NCBI RefSeq assembly: GCF_965363235.1
Contig: NC_134850.1
Span: forward strand, 37,568,602 to 37,632,601
Reading direction: 5' to 3'
From: Mytilus galloprovincialis
Taxonomy: Eukaryota > Mollusca > Bivalvia > Mytilida > Mytilidae
Length of the DNA stretch: 64,000 bases
Within the stretch, counting starts at the first letter, position 1, and every line of letters starts with the position of its first letter. The translations under genes were made by a program, and so were the position numbers. Below the pieces are notes generated by a model, which saw only the letters and a list, made by a program, of their open reading frames with translations, searched no databases and was not told the DNA's origin. Below, piece by piece: positions 12,360 to 24,372 of this stretch.

Positions 12360-15300
12360 AAAATGTATATAACACAACGGAAATCATTCTTAAGCTTTAG
12401 CAGAAATGTTAATTAACATTCTAAGGTTTAAAGCAAAATATCAGTAATTTGTAAGAAATCTTAAAATGAAAATTACAAACCTCTATGTCGGATTATCTTT
12501 TACATCCTCCAATGATTTCTTTTTTCATTTATTAGCTTGTTTTTTTCTTTTAAATATTGGCGAGCACTGATGAAACGTTGTATAAAAAAATCAACTACTT
12601 TCTCGATACTACTTGCAATGACACTGATGAAACAGTGCTGTAATTACACTTAATTAGAAACAAACCTCATTAATAAAATAGAATTTCTGTCATGATTTCT
12701 CTTGTGTAATTGCAATCCACCTGATCTTTATATTTCCTTACCTATTGAAGTTTTATTTGTCAATAAAATTCAATGGAATGTAACGAAAATGTTGACGATA
12801 GTTTCAATTTGAATAAGCATTAAATAAATCACTTTGCTGGTTTTAATCACAGTTACTTAGTTCAACTTTTAATTTTTATTTCTATTTATTTTTTGTATGG
12901 TCATTGAAGGGAATCGAAAGAAGTATTCGTATGTTACGTATGTTAGAGAGGGATTGTGATATCTCGATTCTCAATAGAGAGCAGTCATTAAAAAGAAATG
13001 TTCATCCTAAACTTCTGAAACCGGGGTAAACATTTTGACTTTGAAGTCTGGTAAACAGGGCCTAACAACAGTTTTCGATAATTGTTGTATGGATTTTACA
13101 GTAGAGAGACTTCTGGTACTACAGAAAAGTGGGGAGAGAGGTGAAAAATAATGGAGTGCTTAACATATAAAGTATAGACAATATATAGAGAATACCGAGC
13201 AAAGCATAATATAGATAAGAAGCAAAAATGACCTAAAAATGAAAAACAGAAATCAAGAAATTCCAGACCCTCCATTATTTACAAACGGGATTTTCCATCG
13301 CTCTTTTTAACTGACAAGCTTTTTTTTTCAGACGAGAAGAGTGATGGTACAGAGAGTGTGGATTTATTTAATGTTAGAATCAACCCTCATCACACAGGTA
13401 CAAAACAAATAAGAAAACATATGGATAAGACAGCATGCACTGAGTTATCACTGTATTAAGCATAAAATTATCTTCGGCGTGCGGTAATACATGTATGATT
13501 TATAATTAGTTGTACTATTATGAGTGAGATGTATACACCATCTTCTTTCAAAAATGATAAACATTTGTCCGATTCTCTCGTTATTTTATATCGCTCGGTC
13601 TGCAACCAATCTAAATGCAATGATATTAAGCTTCCGAACACTTAGTTTCAAACATTTTACAAACGTGAATAATTATAATTAATAACTTGGTTCATTTTGT
13701 TTGTTTGTTTTGTCAAAGTAAAGGATGGAGCTAAGTGTTTCGGTTCATGTCAACTTCAGCGTTTGTTGGAGATTACGATGCCTGCTTTTCTATTTTCCAT
13801 ATTATTTTTTCTTTAGAGAGGATTTGTTTATTTGACAAAAGTTTATATTTTGTATAATTTTTAATCTATTCCTCTAATCATTTTTTTACATTCATATATT
13901 TTTTCAAACTACCTTTTTGCAAATTTTTGTTGCAATGATTCGATTTGCTTAATCAATGGGATTAAAATAATCTTATCGCAGAAGGCCTTTACCCTAGTAA
14001 TAGACTTATAGACTTCTGATGTTCTATACATATATTCTAAGCTGTATATATTTAAAAAAAAATATAATTCGATAACAAAAGACAAACAGGAGCATAAGTG
14101 AAATCGTGTTATAAATAGGCCTCTGTGTGAGTATTTTGTGTTTGAAACCATTTAAAAATATGTAGATGTGGAATAATTTCAATTGAGACATCTATCCATT
14201 TAGATAGTAAGCCTTAAATGCTTTTAAAGTGTAGTTATGTATTTTTCACGGACTACTGTACTGTGAAACCCTAATGATGACGTTAAAAAGTGAAAGGAAA
14301 ATAAACAAACGTAGAATGGAAAGGTATTCCATCTGTACAAGAGGTGATTATCGTTTAGTTGTCGAAATAAGGACCTACGTATTTGGGCGCAGTATTAAGC
14401 TTCACAAATGGTTATACATTTGTATGATATGTTATTTAAATCTTTTTGAATCATGTCATTTATACTGATGCAAATATTCCCTTAATAGTACATTAATAAA
14501 GTAGATTGGATTGATGTAAATGTTTGTTTAATTATTTTGCACCTTTAGAAGTTCCGGTTAGATAAAACGGTTTCATCTAATGATGATTTTAAAGTTGATG
14601 TAAACATGTATAAAATCTGATCGGACTTTCATAGTGTAAACTGTTTTGTACTAATAGTCAGCTATAGATCGATAGTACTAACATCTATTTTTAAACCGGG
14701 ACATTGACAACTAAAACTTTGATTATTCATTTGCAAAATAATTTAAGATGAATTGTATATATAATATAAGAAATTAAAACTACTAAATAGATCGAAATGA
14801 TTAAATAAAAATGTTTTGAAAAGAATATGAGGCTCAGACTAAACTCCAAAAGGCAAAGGTACAAATGTATTTTCACTAGCAATTTACAAAATATTTGAAA
14901 CAGCAAACCAGCCCCAATAAAAAGTAAAATATTACAAAATACCAAACTCCAAGGTCAAATCAAGACACACAGTCACTTAACAAATGGCAAAAGATTGGAA
15001 TATATCAAACGAATGATAAACAGCTGATATATTCAGGACTTAGTATAGGCTCTTATGTACAACATGGTTAATTAAAACTGGTGTACATTTTTAGAATAGC
15101 TAACTAAACCATTCACTTCTATGACAGTCTGATACAATTGCATTATATTGTGAGAACAGGAAAACAGAAATTAAAGGTAAAAAAGTTTTTAAAAAGGGGT
15201 ACATCATTTAATATTGTTTTATAATCTTAATCAATATAATAATAAACAAACAGTAAGTAAAGATAAGAAATGAACTTACTTTTTACCAATCGTACAAAGC

Positions 15301-16650
15301 AATCGTTTTATGGCGACATGTGTCCGATCTGTCAAATACGATGTAAGTCATCAAACTAGTATTAATCATAAACAACAATAATAAAGTGTAATATTGACGG
15401 CCCCATTATTGATTGTTGTTTATTCTAACAAGTCCATTCGGGGGCATAAACATAACAATAGATTTAATTAAGTAAAAATATATCTATCCATTCAAAAAGT
15501 ATTAAAAATTTATGTCAAAATTACGAAACATGGATTTTATTTTTTTAAAGGATTAGCGTTGGATTGTGACAAATGGCCTTGATGTGTAAAAGTTTTTTAA
15601 TCGATAAAAATCTTATTATGACATATCTTTACATACATATAATAAGTCAATAATACATGTTTTCTAATAACTTCATATGTTTTCCATACGGTGACTATGT
15701 AATAATTCAAACTTATTGTTTTTACTTACCAATAAAAATTGTGTACCGATTAAAATTAAGCAATAATTTGTCTTCCAAAATATACACAAATTCTTATACA
15801 TTCTGGTATATCCTCAGTCATAGTATGTACTCATGATCACTAGCGGAGAAAATTCTTACAATCATCTTTTGTCGAAAGTACATTACATGATCTACATAAC
15901 ATGAAGACATCTTGACATTTTGTTGTAGTTTTTCACTCGGAAAGATAGTTAAATGACCGTGTGATTACAATACCAGACAAATTTCAGCAGTTAATTGACC
16001 TTCTTAAACAATACAACGCCCTCGCCCTGTTTTAACTATTGTAAACATGTTGGATCATGAAATTTGGAACATGTGATTCATAAAATAGATGTCTACAAGT
16101 TCTAACACGCTAAATTGTTATTCTGTCAGGAATTTATTTCTACACCGGCCGGTCCTCTGATGCGGTTATGTTCTCACTAAACGAGTTGATTTCTTGTTGG
16201 ATTTATGCCATTGCGTTGTTGTTATTCTTATATTCTAGTGTGTTCCTTTCGGGTTTGTCTTAGATTGTTAAAATGTTTATAGTAATTATATATATATATA
16301 GTATGTCAAAGAGAGGACAAATTGATATCGAAAAGGCATTTTGAAGAAAAAAACCCAGATTAAACAAAAAATATTTAAATTAATAAATTTTGAGTGACTG
16401 CTAGTGTTTTGCCGCCATATATATTTGCTTTTACATTTACGTTTAGCATCTTCACATATCACATAAATTATGTTAATTCTCTTAATAACAAATTATAAAT
16501 TTTGCTTTGACCTGCCTTCGACACTTGAGGGCTATATATTATATACTTTCCGTCTGAACGTTAACTATGTCTGCTTGTCAGTTCTTCCGTCTCGTATCAT
16601 GTTTATTGTCAACATTTAAAATTCGATCACATCAACCTGTCTTCATTGTG
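12360..16650. other. Gene-free stretch
   Basis: AT-rich, with short open frames lacking conserved features. No RNA gene or transposon end was recognised. Confidence 0.45.
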
Positions 16651-16777
16651 ATGTTAACGTTTCAAATATACCAATTTCGGGTTTGATACACATATTTCGA
16701 GGGTCGTTGAAATGGAAATGTTATCGTATTTATTAAGCGTAGTGAACAACACTTTTCATCAAGTAAATATTTATATA

Positions 16778-18336
16778 CACAAAGAAAAAAGTTTAGCACC
16801 CCCTGACATATTGCATTATAGTTTTTTTTTTTTTTACCAAAAATGTTAATTTGAATATAAGTATTGATTTTAACAAGACCAACGTCCCTTTAAAAAGATG
16901 TGACCATACAGGTTCGATCGGTCATTAAGATATCGACGTATCATGCACGTGAACCATGTCTCCAATTCAAATTATAAAATGCTGTTTCCCCGCTTCAAAT
17001 TTTAGTATTATGTTATTTACACTCTGTGAACATGATACGAAGACGAATATTGAAGGCTCAAAGATGGCAGATTATCGGCATGCGGTCATGAGGGTTATCT
17101 TATAAAGCCATTAGACGTCAGATGGGCTACCATTATACTGTAGTCAGCAGGCTTGTGCGGAAACATACCTAAACCAATAACGTAAAAGACATGCCAAGAT
17201 CACGTAGACCATTGGTGAAATCGCAGCGTGAAGACAGGGCACTGCAACGCCTGGTTAGACGAATGCCATTCGCAACAAGTCCTGTTCTTAAAAGAGAATG
17301 GCTACATCTATGAACAAGGACCATGAGGAACAGGTTGAAATTAGCAGGACTGAAGTCAAGGAGGATAATAAGACGTCCCATGTTAAGTGACTGACATCAA
17401 CAACTGCGTTTGGCATGGTGCTTAGCTCGTCGTAGTTGGAAATTGAGGAACTGGGGCAAGATCAATTGGTCAAACGAGAGCTGGTTTCTGCTGCATGTTA
17501 CAGATGAAAGATTGAGTGTTTGGAGACATAAAAATGCAGCATATACCTCTAAGAAACATCAAGACAACTGTCCCTTACGGGGGAGACTCTGTGATGGTAT
17601 GGGAGTGCATCTCTCATGACTGCAAATTGGACTTTGTCACTATACGAGGAAACCTTAATGGTGATCAATAAATCAGAGTAGTTCTTTGGCCAGTAGTTGT
17701 GTCTCCTTTTTTAACCACCAATTAGCTTCAAGACCCGTGTTTATGGATGACAAAGCTAGGACTCATCGTTCAAGGGAGGTTACCACATTTCTTCAAGGCG
17801 AAACAGTATCTGTTCTAGATCTTCCAAGGCCTGTCATGAGCCCGGATTTGAATCCGATAGAGCATATTTGGGACACGTTATGACGTCGGGTACAGGCAGC
17901 CGAACCACCTGTACAAAATGTACGTCAGTTGAAAGCAACATTGCACCGGAAATCCGACGACTAACTGGATGGATGAGATGCAGGCCTCCAATCACGTGTT
18001 GGTTGCACCCGATATTTAATACTGAACTATGGATATCGTTAACAGACTTACAATGAACGTTTTCTAAGTGAAATGCCATTAGTATCATGCATAACGAATT
18101 CAGAAGGTCCATACTTAAAATGGACATGTTTTAGTGTCTAAACTGGACTTGTGGTTTTTTGACAATCTATTTATTAAATCATCTTTTTTGTTTTAATTTG
18201 TTGTGTTTTTCTTAAAGCTTATGTGATTTCTTACAGGCTGCCTTTTTTGCTACCAATTGTTGCGGGATCCCACGGCCCTTGTCGTAATATTTGTCAATTC
18301 GAAAAAAACGTGGGGTGCTTAACTATTTTCTTTGTA
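16778..18336 (+). mobile_element. Tc1/mariner-type transposon, inactive
   Basis: A 1,559-base element with inverted ends. The left end reads CACAAAGAAAAAAGTTTAGC and continues into a CACCCC run; the right end is its inverse with a few mismatches. TA flanks both sides, the target duplication of Tc1/mariner. The interior encodes a broken DDE transposase. It appears to have inserted into a longer copy of repeat R4, because left-flank sequence recurs near 27965-28015 next to another R4 copy. Confidence 0.85.
17035..18050 (+). pseudogene. Tc1-like transposase remnant
   Basis: The remnant runs from a helix-turn-helix N-terminus (GLSYKAIRRQMGYHYTVV region near 17090-17150) through a linker (KSQREDRALQRLVRRMP near 17220) to the DDE core. 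Core pieces are SNESWFLLHVTDERLSVWRH near 17478-17530, VFMDDKARTHRSREV near 17735-17780 and SPDLNPIEHIWDTL near 17840-17880, the last carrying the catalytic Glu. The first catalytic Asp is replaced by Asn (SNES instead of the family's usual TDES/SDES). Several in-frame stops and frameshifts occur, including a TGA right after WDTL. It cannot encode an active enzyme. Confidence 0.85.
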
Positions 18337-18437
18337 TAATAACGTCTAACGACAAAACTATTTTACTCGCGTAGTGGTATTAGCCATATGTGGATTCTTA
18401 AAAATTATAAAGAACTTCTGGATATTTTTTTAGAATT

Positions 18438-18572
18438 GAACATGCCTGTACCAAGTCAGGAATATGACAGTTGTTGTCCATTCGTTTGGTGTGTTTTATC
18501 ATTTTATTTTGGTATTTGATTAGGGACTTTCCGTTTTGAATTTTCTCGGAGTTCGGTATTTTTGTGATTTTC
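18438..18572 (+). repeat. SINE-like repeat R4a
   Basis: The core TGCCTGTACCAAGTCAGGAA is followed by ATTAGGGACTTTCCGTTTTG and a TTTTTGTGATTTT end. Other R4a copies lie at 28175-28375, 49925-50115 and 53911-54050. Confidence 0.75.
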
Positions 18573-18579
18573 ATTTTTT

Positions 18580-19580
18580 TTATGCCCATTTCCATATTGG
18601 CCCTGGCCCTCATGAACGAGACACGTTCTTGTGAGCACCATATTTCGCTTGTATCCAGAGGTATACCGTTTCTATAAAATATATTTATCTAAGCAAAATG
18701 AAGTAATTTACAATAAAATATTTATGAACATCTCAATATTCGTTGATTGTCAATTTTTCTTTATACCCAGTCCAAATTTATTGATGCATGTTTTATTTCT
18801 CAAATAGATAGCAGGGGATGAAATTACGCTATAAAAAATATTTGTTCATAAATTTTAAAGTGAAGTAGTGGTTTATCTGAAAAAGGTGTAAAATTAACAT
18901 TTTGGACGTTGTCAAAAGATTTCAAGACCCCCTTAGCATCAAATTTTCCATATTCTGAGTTATAGCCAATGAAATTTTATATTTCGATATAATTTGTCTC
19001 AAAAGTAGTAAACCACTTTGTAACAATATCATAACGAAAGCGCAGGTGGAATTTTTTAATTTCCATTTATAGTCTAAAAGAAATGCACTACGAACTAACT
19101 GTGTTCTCGGACCTAAGGTTTAATAGAAATGCAATTATTTCTGCACCTGGTTCACTTAAAAACAAGTAGGAAATGGATACAATTTATAAAGAAACAAAAC
19201 ATCAAAGGTCTTTTAACATTTATTCAAGTACACATTCCTATTCTGTTTTTAAATCAGTAAAAAAAGTGTCATCCGGGATTAGAGTTTCTACTGTCTATTT
19301 CTGCATTGAGAAAATATCTGCAATTGAATCATATACAAGTTAATGTAAAGCATAGTATCTTTAATGTGTGGTGTTTTTTTATCTTGTGAATAGAATGTCA
19401 ACTGCATCAAGTTGACTCTATAGTATTTCCCACAATGTTAGAAAAACCAATTAAATAGCATTAAGGCATATACATGTATACCAAACACCATGTCATATAT
19501 CTACGCACTGACAAAACAAATACATAATCATAAAATATCATTGTTAGTGATTTGAATAACATAATTTTTACACAAGTGAA
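18580..19580. other. Gene-free stretch
   Basis: AT-rich sequence with no recognisable exon or repeat end. Confidence 0.5.
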
Positions 19581-19583
19581 CAT

Positions 19584-19876
19584 CAAACATGTTTAACCCC
19601 GCCGCATTTTTGCGCCTGTCCCAAGTCAGGAGCCTCTGGCTTTTGTTAGTCTTGTATTATTTTAATTTTAGTTTCTTGTGTACAATTTGGAAATTAGTAT
19701 GGCGTTCATTATCACTGGACTAGTATATATTTGTTTAGGGGCCAGCTGAAGGACGCCTCCGGGTGCGGGAATTTCTCGCTACATTGAAGACCTGTTGGTG
19801 ACCCTCTGCTGTTGTTTTTTATTTGGGCGGGTTGTTGTCTCTTTGACACATTCCCCATTTCCATTCTCAATTTTAT
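19584..19876 (-). repeat. SINE-like repeat R1, minus copy 1
   Basis: Reverse complement of 3236-3540 over nearly its whole length with few differences, making a long inverted repeat pair about 16 kb apart. Confidence 0.8.
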
Positions 19877-20078
19877 CAAAGATGAAATAACCCACTTTTC
19901 ATAGTACCCGGTATAATTCACATACCATCGCAACGCGGTAGTATGATTCTTCGGTTGGCAGTCGCAATTTCCACGAACTGACAATGTTTTATGAGAATTA
20001 TTTCCTTTAGATCAATTGAAGAATACTAGTAATCGATTTCAAAATTGATGGGTTAAAGAGACAAACAAATACACACGG

Positions 20079-20387
20079 TTGAGATCTTAAAAAACATGAT
20101 TAACCCCGCCTCATTTTTGCGCCTGTCGCCTGTCTCTGGTCTTTGTTAGTCTTGTATGTAATTTTTAATTTTAGTTTCTTGTGTATAATTTGGAGTTTAG
20201 TATAACGTCCATTATCACTGAACTAGTATATATATATTTGTTGAGGGGCCAGCTGAAGGACACCTCCGGGTGCGGGAGTTTCTCGCTGCATTGAAGACCT
20301 GTTGGTGACCTTCTGCTGTTGTCTTTTCTATGGTCGGGTTGTTGTCTCTTTTACACATTCCCCATTACCATTCTCAATTTTATATAT
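20079..20387 (-). repeat. SINE-like repeat R1, minus copy 2
   Basis: Same orientation as the copy at 19584-19876 but more diverged, about 200 bases farther on. It ends in CCATTCTCAATTTTATATAT. Confidence 0.75.
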
Positions 20388-20567
20388 AAGACATCAAAGG
20401 CCTCGTACAAATGTAAATGAAAAAAAAGTCATATTTGCATTATTTAACTTAAAAATATACCGCGACAAATATGTTGTCCCTTTCCCCAAAAAGGAAAAGA
20501 AATACACCAAATTGTTTCGAGTCTCGTTTTTACCAATTCAAGAGATTCCCCGCTTTCCTCTGCGTAA

Positions 20568-21165
20568 TACATGTCGCCTTGTATTGAGTACATACACCGG
20601 AGTCTTTTAACTTACTATAACTGTTTGAAACCGCTTCATGTCTTTTTGTATTGAGTGCATACACCGGAGTCTTTAAGCTACCTTTAATGTGTAAAACCGC
20701 TCCATGCCGTCTTGTTTTGAGTACATACACTGGAGTCTTTAAGCTACCTTTCCTGTGTAATACCGCTCTATTTTGCTATGCATTGTGTACATATACCAGA
20801 ATCTTTCAGCTACCTTTCATGTTTAAAACAGCTTCATGTCGTCTTGTATTGAGTGCATACACCGCAGTATGTAAACTTAACTTTCCTGTGTAATACCAAT
20901 TCATATCGCCTTGTATTGAGTGCATACATCGGAGTCTATACGCTTATATTCATGCAACATGTAAATATCTTTCCTGCGTAATACTCTTCATGTCACCTTG
21001 TATTGAATACATACACCGAAGTCTTTACGTGTACCTTTCCAATGTAATACCACTTCATTGTGATTCGTATTGAGTACATAGACAAGAGTTTTTATGCTTA
21101 CCTTTCCTATGTATAACCGCTATATTTTGTATTGAGTACATACACCGCAATTTAAGCCTACCTAT
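20568..21165 (+). repeat. Minisatellite, about nine units of about 68 bases
   Basis: Each unit carries TTGTATTGAGTACATACACC, then GGAGTCTTTAAGCTACCTTT and a TGTGTAATACCGCTTCAT end, with substitutions and small indels. One unit near 20905-20990 is longer. Open frames across it are a by-product of the repeat. Confidence 0.85.
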
Positions 21166-21717
21166 GGCGTCTTTCAACGTGTATTTAAATTTTTCTCCAA
21201 GCATGTTAACTGTGGTTTACTTCAAAATATGTGTAGTGCAAGATTGGTCATGCATTTCTTGAGATTTTTTTTCACTTTTGTGCACATTTTATATCCTAAA
21301 CTATGCTGCATTTTATGTTGCAAAATATTCATTTTTATTTTGTCTTGTGCAAGATCTTTTATTTTATTTTTTTTTTCTGTCTCCCTGCTTGTTATTTTTA
21401 AAACATTGTTGCATCCTTATTTGGCAAATCTTGATGATCCACGTTTACATGTTGCATGAATATCAAGTTTGACATATGTCGTTGTGTGCAGTTTTTTGGG
21501 TCTGTTTGGACAAATTTCAAATCGAAACGCAATCTTAAGTCTCATGACAGCATAGATTAAGATTACATATATAAATATGTCAAATTTTAGGAATAATCCA
21601 AAATAAAGGATCCCTCTAACGGGTCTTACATATGAATTGTAAGAAAGCTATAATCATTATACTCTATCGACATAACATCACTATATGTAGGAAAGACAAT
21701 AAAAAAAACATCCATGT

Positions 21718-21850
21718 AAAAGAAAGGGAAATTATCCATCCTAACATAAAGGGAGACCATTCATCGAAAAAGAAAGGGAGATCATTAATATGACATGAAA
21801 AGGGAGATCACCCATATGCTAGGAAAGGGAAATCATCTATAGGAAATATA
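21718..21850 (+). repeat. Short minisatellite, about five units
   Basis: Tandem degenerate units of 25-30 bases built on AAAGGGAGATCATCCATATG. Confidence 0.7.
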
Positions 21851-22225
21851 AACCTCTTAGTGCATCATAAAGGTTGACTTGTATGTAAGGTTAAAAACTG
21901 TATTGTATGCTATATATTCATACGTCTGAAAAGAATATAATACTATAAAAGTAAAAAAGAACATTAAATAATATTTCGGATAACAGAATGTTTTTATCAA
22001 ATTGAACAGCCTTCTAACAAATTACATATCAATCTATTCATTTCTTTTTTTTTTTATCTTGAAAACAATACGATTATAAAAGATGTTTATTTGAAATTTT
22101 GAATTGACAAAGGACTTTTTGTTACAAGAAAATCTACGTACACTTGTTTTATAATCAAAATTTATCCATTCAAATATATGAATATATATCAAACTTTTTT
22201 TAATTTGAAGATTGTTTTTCTTTAA

Positions 22226-22445
22226 ATGTCCTGTACCAAGTCCGGAAAATGGCAGTTGTTATCTTATAGTTCGTTTCTCTGTGTGTTGCATTGTCGTTTT
22301 GGTTTTATGTTGCACTTCAGTGTTTCTGTTGTTTCGTTGTTTTCCTCTTATAGTTGATGTGTTTACCTCAGTTTTAATTTGTAACTCGGATTTGTTTTCT
22401 CTCAATCGATGTACTTTCGAACATCGGTATACTACTGTTGCCCTT
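22226..22445 (+). repeat. SINE-like repeat R4b
   Basis: Starts with the same CCTGTACCAAGTC head as R4a, then diverges into TATAGTTCGTTTCTGTGTGT, TTGTAACTCGGATTTG and GGTATACTACTGTTGCC. Other copies are at 25711-25936, 49758-49890 (inverted) and 54768-55010. Confidence 0.75.
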
Positions 22446-22581
22446 ATCAAATACTGGTATAAATTTAAATCTGTAACACTTAAATAATTGCCGAATGATG
22501 GATCAGTTGACTCGTCAATCCCATTATTTATAGAATTTAAAACATAAATCATAAACCAGACTAAATTACAATGCTTATATT

Positions 22582-22587
22582 TTTATT
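22582..22587 (-). terminator. Candidate polyadenylation signal of the B-box gene
   Basis: AATAAA on the minus strand, about 180 bases past the stop codon at 22766. Confidence 0.4.
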
Positions 22588-22765
22588 TTTCAATAAAATC
22601 ATAAAAGTGACATTGTTAAATTTACATACGCACACACACACTCAAGTGAAAGATATATTCTACTTTGCCACATGTTCTAATTTATCACTTTTCAAAAGTT
22701 TAATTCATACCATTGAATAATCAGGTATATTCAATTCAATACTGTTTGTTCTTTTGAATACTGAA

Positions 22766-24349
22766 TCAATGGCCGACGTCAAAAAGCATTGCTTTGTTAC
22801 TATTATCGGCAACTAATAACTGATTAGTATCTTTATTATAATCAAGAGTATACGGTTCAAAAAGGTCATCACTTACTATAAATAGTTCTTTATATTGTTT
22901 TCCATCCGCAGATATAACTACGACATTAAAAGATTCTACCCCTACTACGTACACATTACCGTCGTTGTCTACAGATATACCACGTGGCTCCTTTAGAACA
23001 TTCTCATTCTGGAATTCCCATTGGTCAATACCGTGTAGATCTAAACATGTGACGCAGTTCGTTTCGTTATTTGTATGGTAAACTTTGTCACCAAATGTGG
23101 CAACGTAACCACCAGATGGTATTTGTTCTGAGACTATAGCACTCGTGGAGTTGTTGAACATGTTGATGACTTGTATTCCGTCATCAGCCGCAGAACAAAT
23201 AAGCTCTTTATCTTTTATTGCTATGCCATAACAATAAGAACCAACTGGTATTGTTTCTTTCATTTGTTTGTTTTGTATGTCAATTAGTGAAATGGACGGC
23301 GTATCTGAGCCTCCTGATGATACAGCTAGTGTGTTGTCTTCACTAATGTACGCTATGTCACATGCACATGTTGCTGTTTTCACATCAAAAGAAAATGATC
23401 CGTCAGTGTTGAATACTCTGATGGTTTTACTATAGTAATCTGGAAACGCAAGCCTACCATCTGGAAACGTGCAGCATCCCCATGTGTTATCTCCGGTAGA
23501 ATCTATAGTTTTTGTCAGATTTAGTTCAATAGTGTGCACCGTTGATAAGGATGGTACCAATAGTTGTTCTTCTTTGAAGTTTCTTCTTTTTATGACTACA
23601 TTACTTGGTTTTGTCTCAACGGTAATAGCCCCGAAATTGTTGATATCGATAACGAGGCTTTGAATGGCGGCATGTGCTTTATATGACAAATTACGTTCTT
23701 GAAAATTTTCTGTGTCGATCATTGATTGGAGGAATTCACCTTTGCTTGATACTTCGTTTTCAAAATATTTCATGAGGAGATAACTCTTAAGATCTTTTGC
23801 ATTTTTCTCCATTTCCCCCATGCTTTTCTGGCATTCGCTTATCTCATTTTCCTTTTCCTTTAATAGTAACAACAACGTGACAATCTTTGTGTTTTCTTCT
23901 TCTTCCACTGCATTTAACTTTTCTAGTATCTCATTTTGTATTTCATCTAAATGGTTGTTAATTGTGATCCGGGTTTCTTTAATTTCTTTGAAAATCTTAC
24001 TCTTCATCTTAGCTAACCTCTGCAGGTTGTTTTGTTGGTCATGTCGAACCGCTTTGATATTGTTCACAAGTTCCTCTAATGAATGCTCCGTCTCGCTGAA
24101 AGCATTCGATGGTTTATTCTTTTTAATAAAATCAGCAAGCTTAGCTAAGTTTCGACATTCGTTATGATCTTCTACAATACAACCACTGCAACAGGGACAT
24201 TCATGTTTTTTGCAGTAAATTGTGTACTTCTCGTTATGTTTGTAACATATTTGACTCATTTGAGTTATATCCTTCGAAAATGGTTGAGTTATGGACGGTT
24301 GTGCTATGGGTGGTTTTGTGATCTTGAAGACAGACTTTGATGACGCCAT
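22766..24349 (-). CDS. B-box / coiled-coil / NHL-like beta-propeller protein (TRIM-type without RING)
   Basis: An intact 527-residue protein in one coding exon. Residues 35-65 form a B-box-type zinc site with spaced Cys/His ligands (C35, H38, C46, H49, C54, C57, H62). Residues about 85-190 are a Glu/Lys-rich coiled coil. Residues about 265-527 are blade-like repeats of the NHL/beta-propeller kind, with recurring DG and G-I-A/S-V strands (for example PRGISVDNDGNVYVVG). There is no RING domain at the N-terminus, so intrinsic ubiquitin-ligase activity is not expected. Known relatives (TRIM2/3/71 class) bind RNA or proteins through the propeller; bivalve genomes carry many such genes. An acceptor-like TTCTGTAG just upstream of the ATG suggests a 5' UTR intron. 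Specific function unknown. Confidence 0.9.
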   Translation of the reverse strand: MASSKSVFKITKPPIAQPSITQPFSKDITQMSQICYKHNEKYTIYCKKHECPCCSGCIVEDHNECRNLAKLADFIKKNKPSNAFSETEHSLEELVNNIKAVRHDQQNNLQRLAKMKSKIFKEIKETRITINNHLDEIQNEILEKLNAVEEEENTKIVTLLLLLKEKENEISECQKSMGEMEKNAKDLKSYLLMKYFENEVSSKGEFLQSMIDTENFQERNLSYKAHAAIQSLVIDINNFGAITVETKPSNVVIKRRNFKEEQLLVPSLSTVHTIELNLTKTIDSTGDNTWGCCTFPDGRLAFPDYYSKTIRVFNTDGSFSFDVKTATCACDIAYISEDNTLAVSSGGSDTPSISLIDIQNKQMKETIPVGSYCYGIAIKDKELICSAADDGIQVINMFNNSTSAIVSEQIPSGGYVATFGDKVYHTNNETNCVTCLDLHGIDQWEFQNENVLKEPRGISVDNDGNVYVVGVESFNVVVISADGKQYKELFIVSDDLFEPYTLDYNKDTNQLLVADNSNKAMLFDVGH

Positions 24350-24360
24350 AATAAATGTAA

Positions 24361-24372
24361 CTACAGAATAAA
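24361..24372 (-). promoter_or_regulatory. Putative 5' UTR splice acceptor of the B-box gene
   Basis: On the minus strand a long T run leads to TATTCTGTAG, 11 bases before the ATG. It resembles a 3' splice site joining an unseen 5' UTR exon. Confidence 0.45.

Noticed and set aside
20302..20893. Open frames with repeated RLVLSTYTGVFKL-like segments
   Set aside because: The protein repeats simply reflect the 68-base minisatellite.
22212..22487. Cys/Phe-rich open frame with a signal-peptide look
   Set aside because: It coincides with an R4b repeat, and similar frames appear over the other R4b copies.
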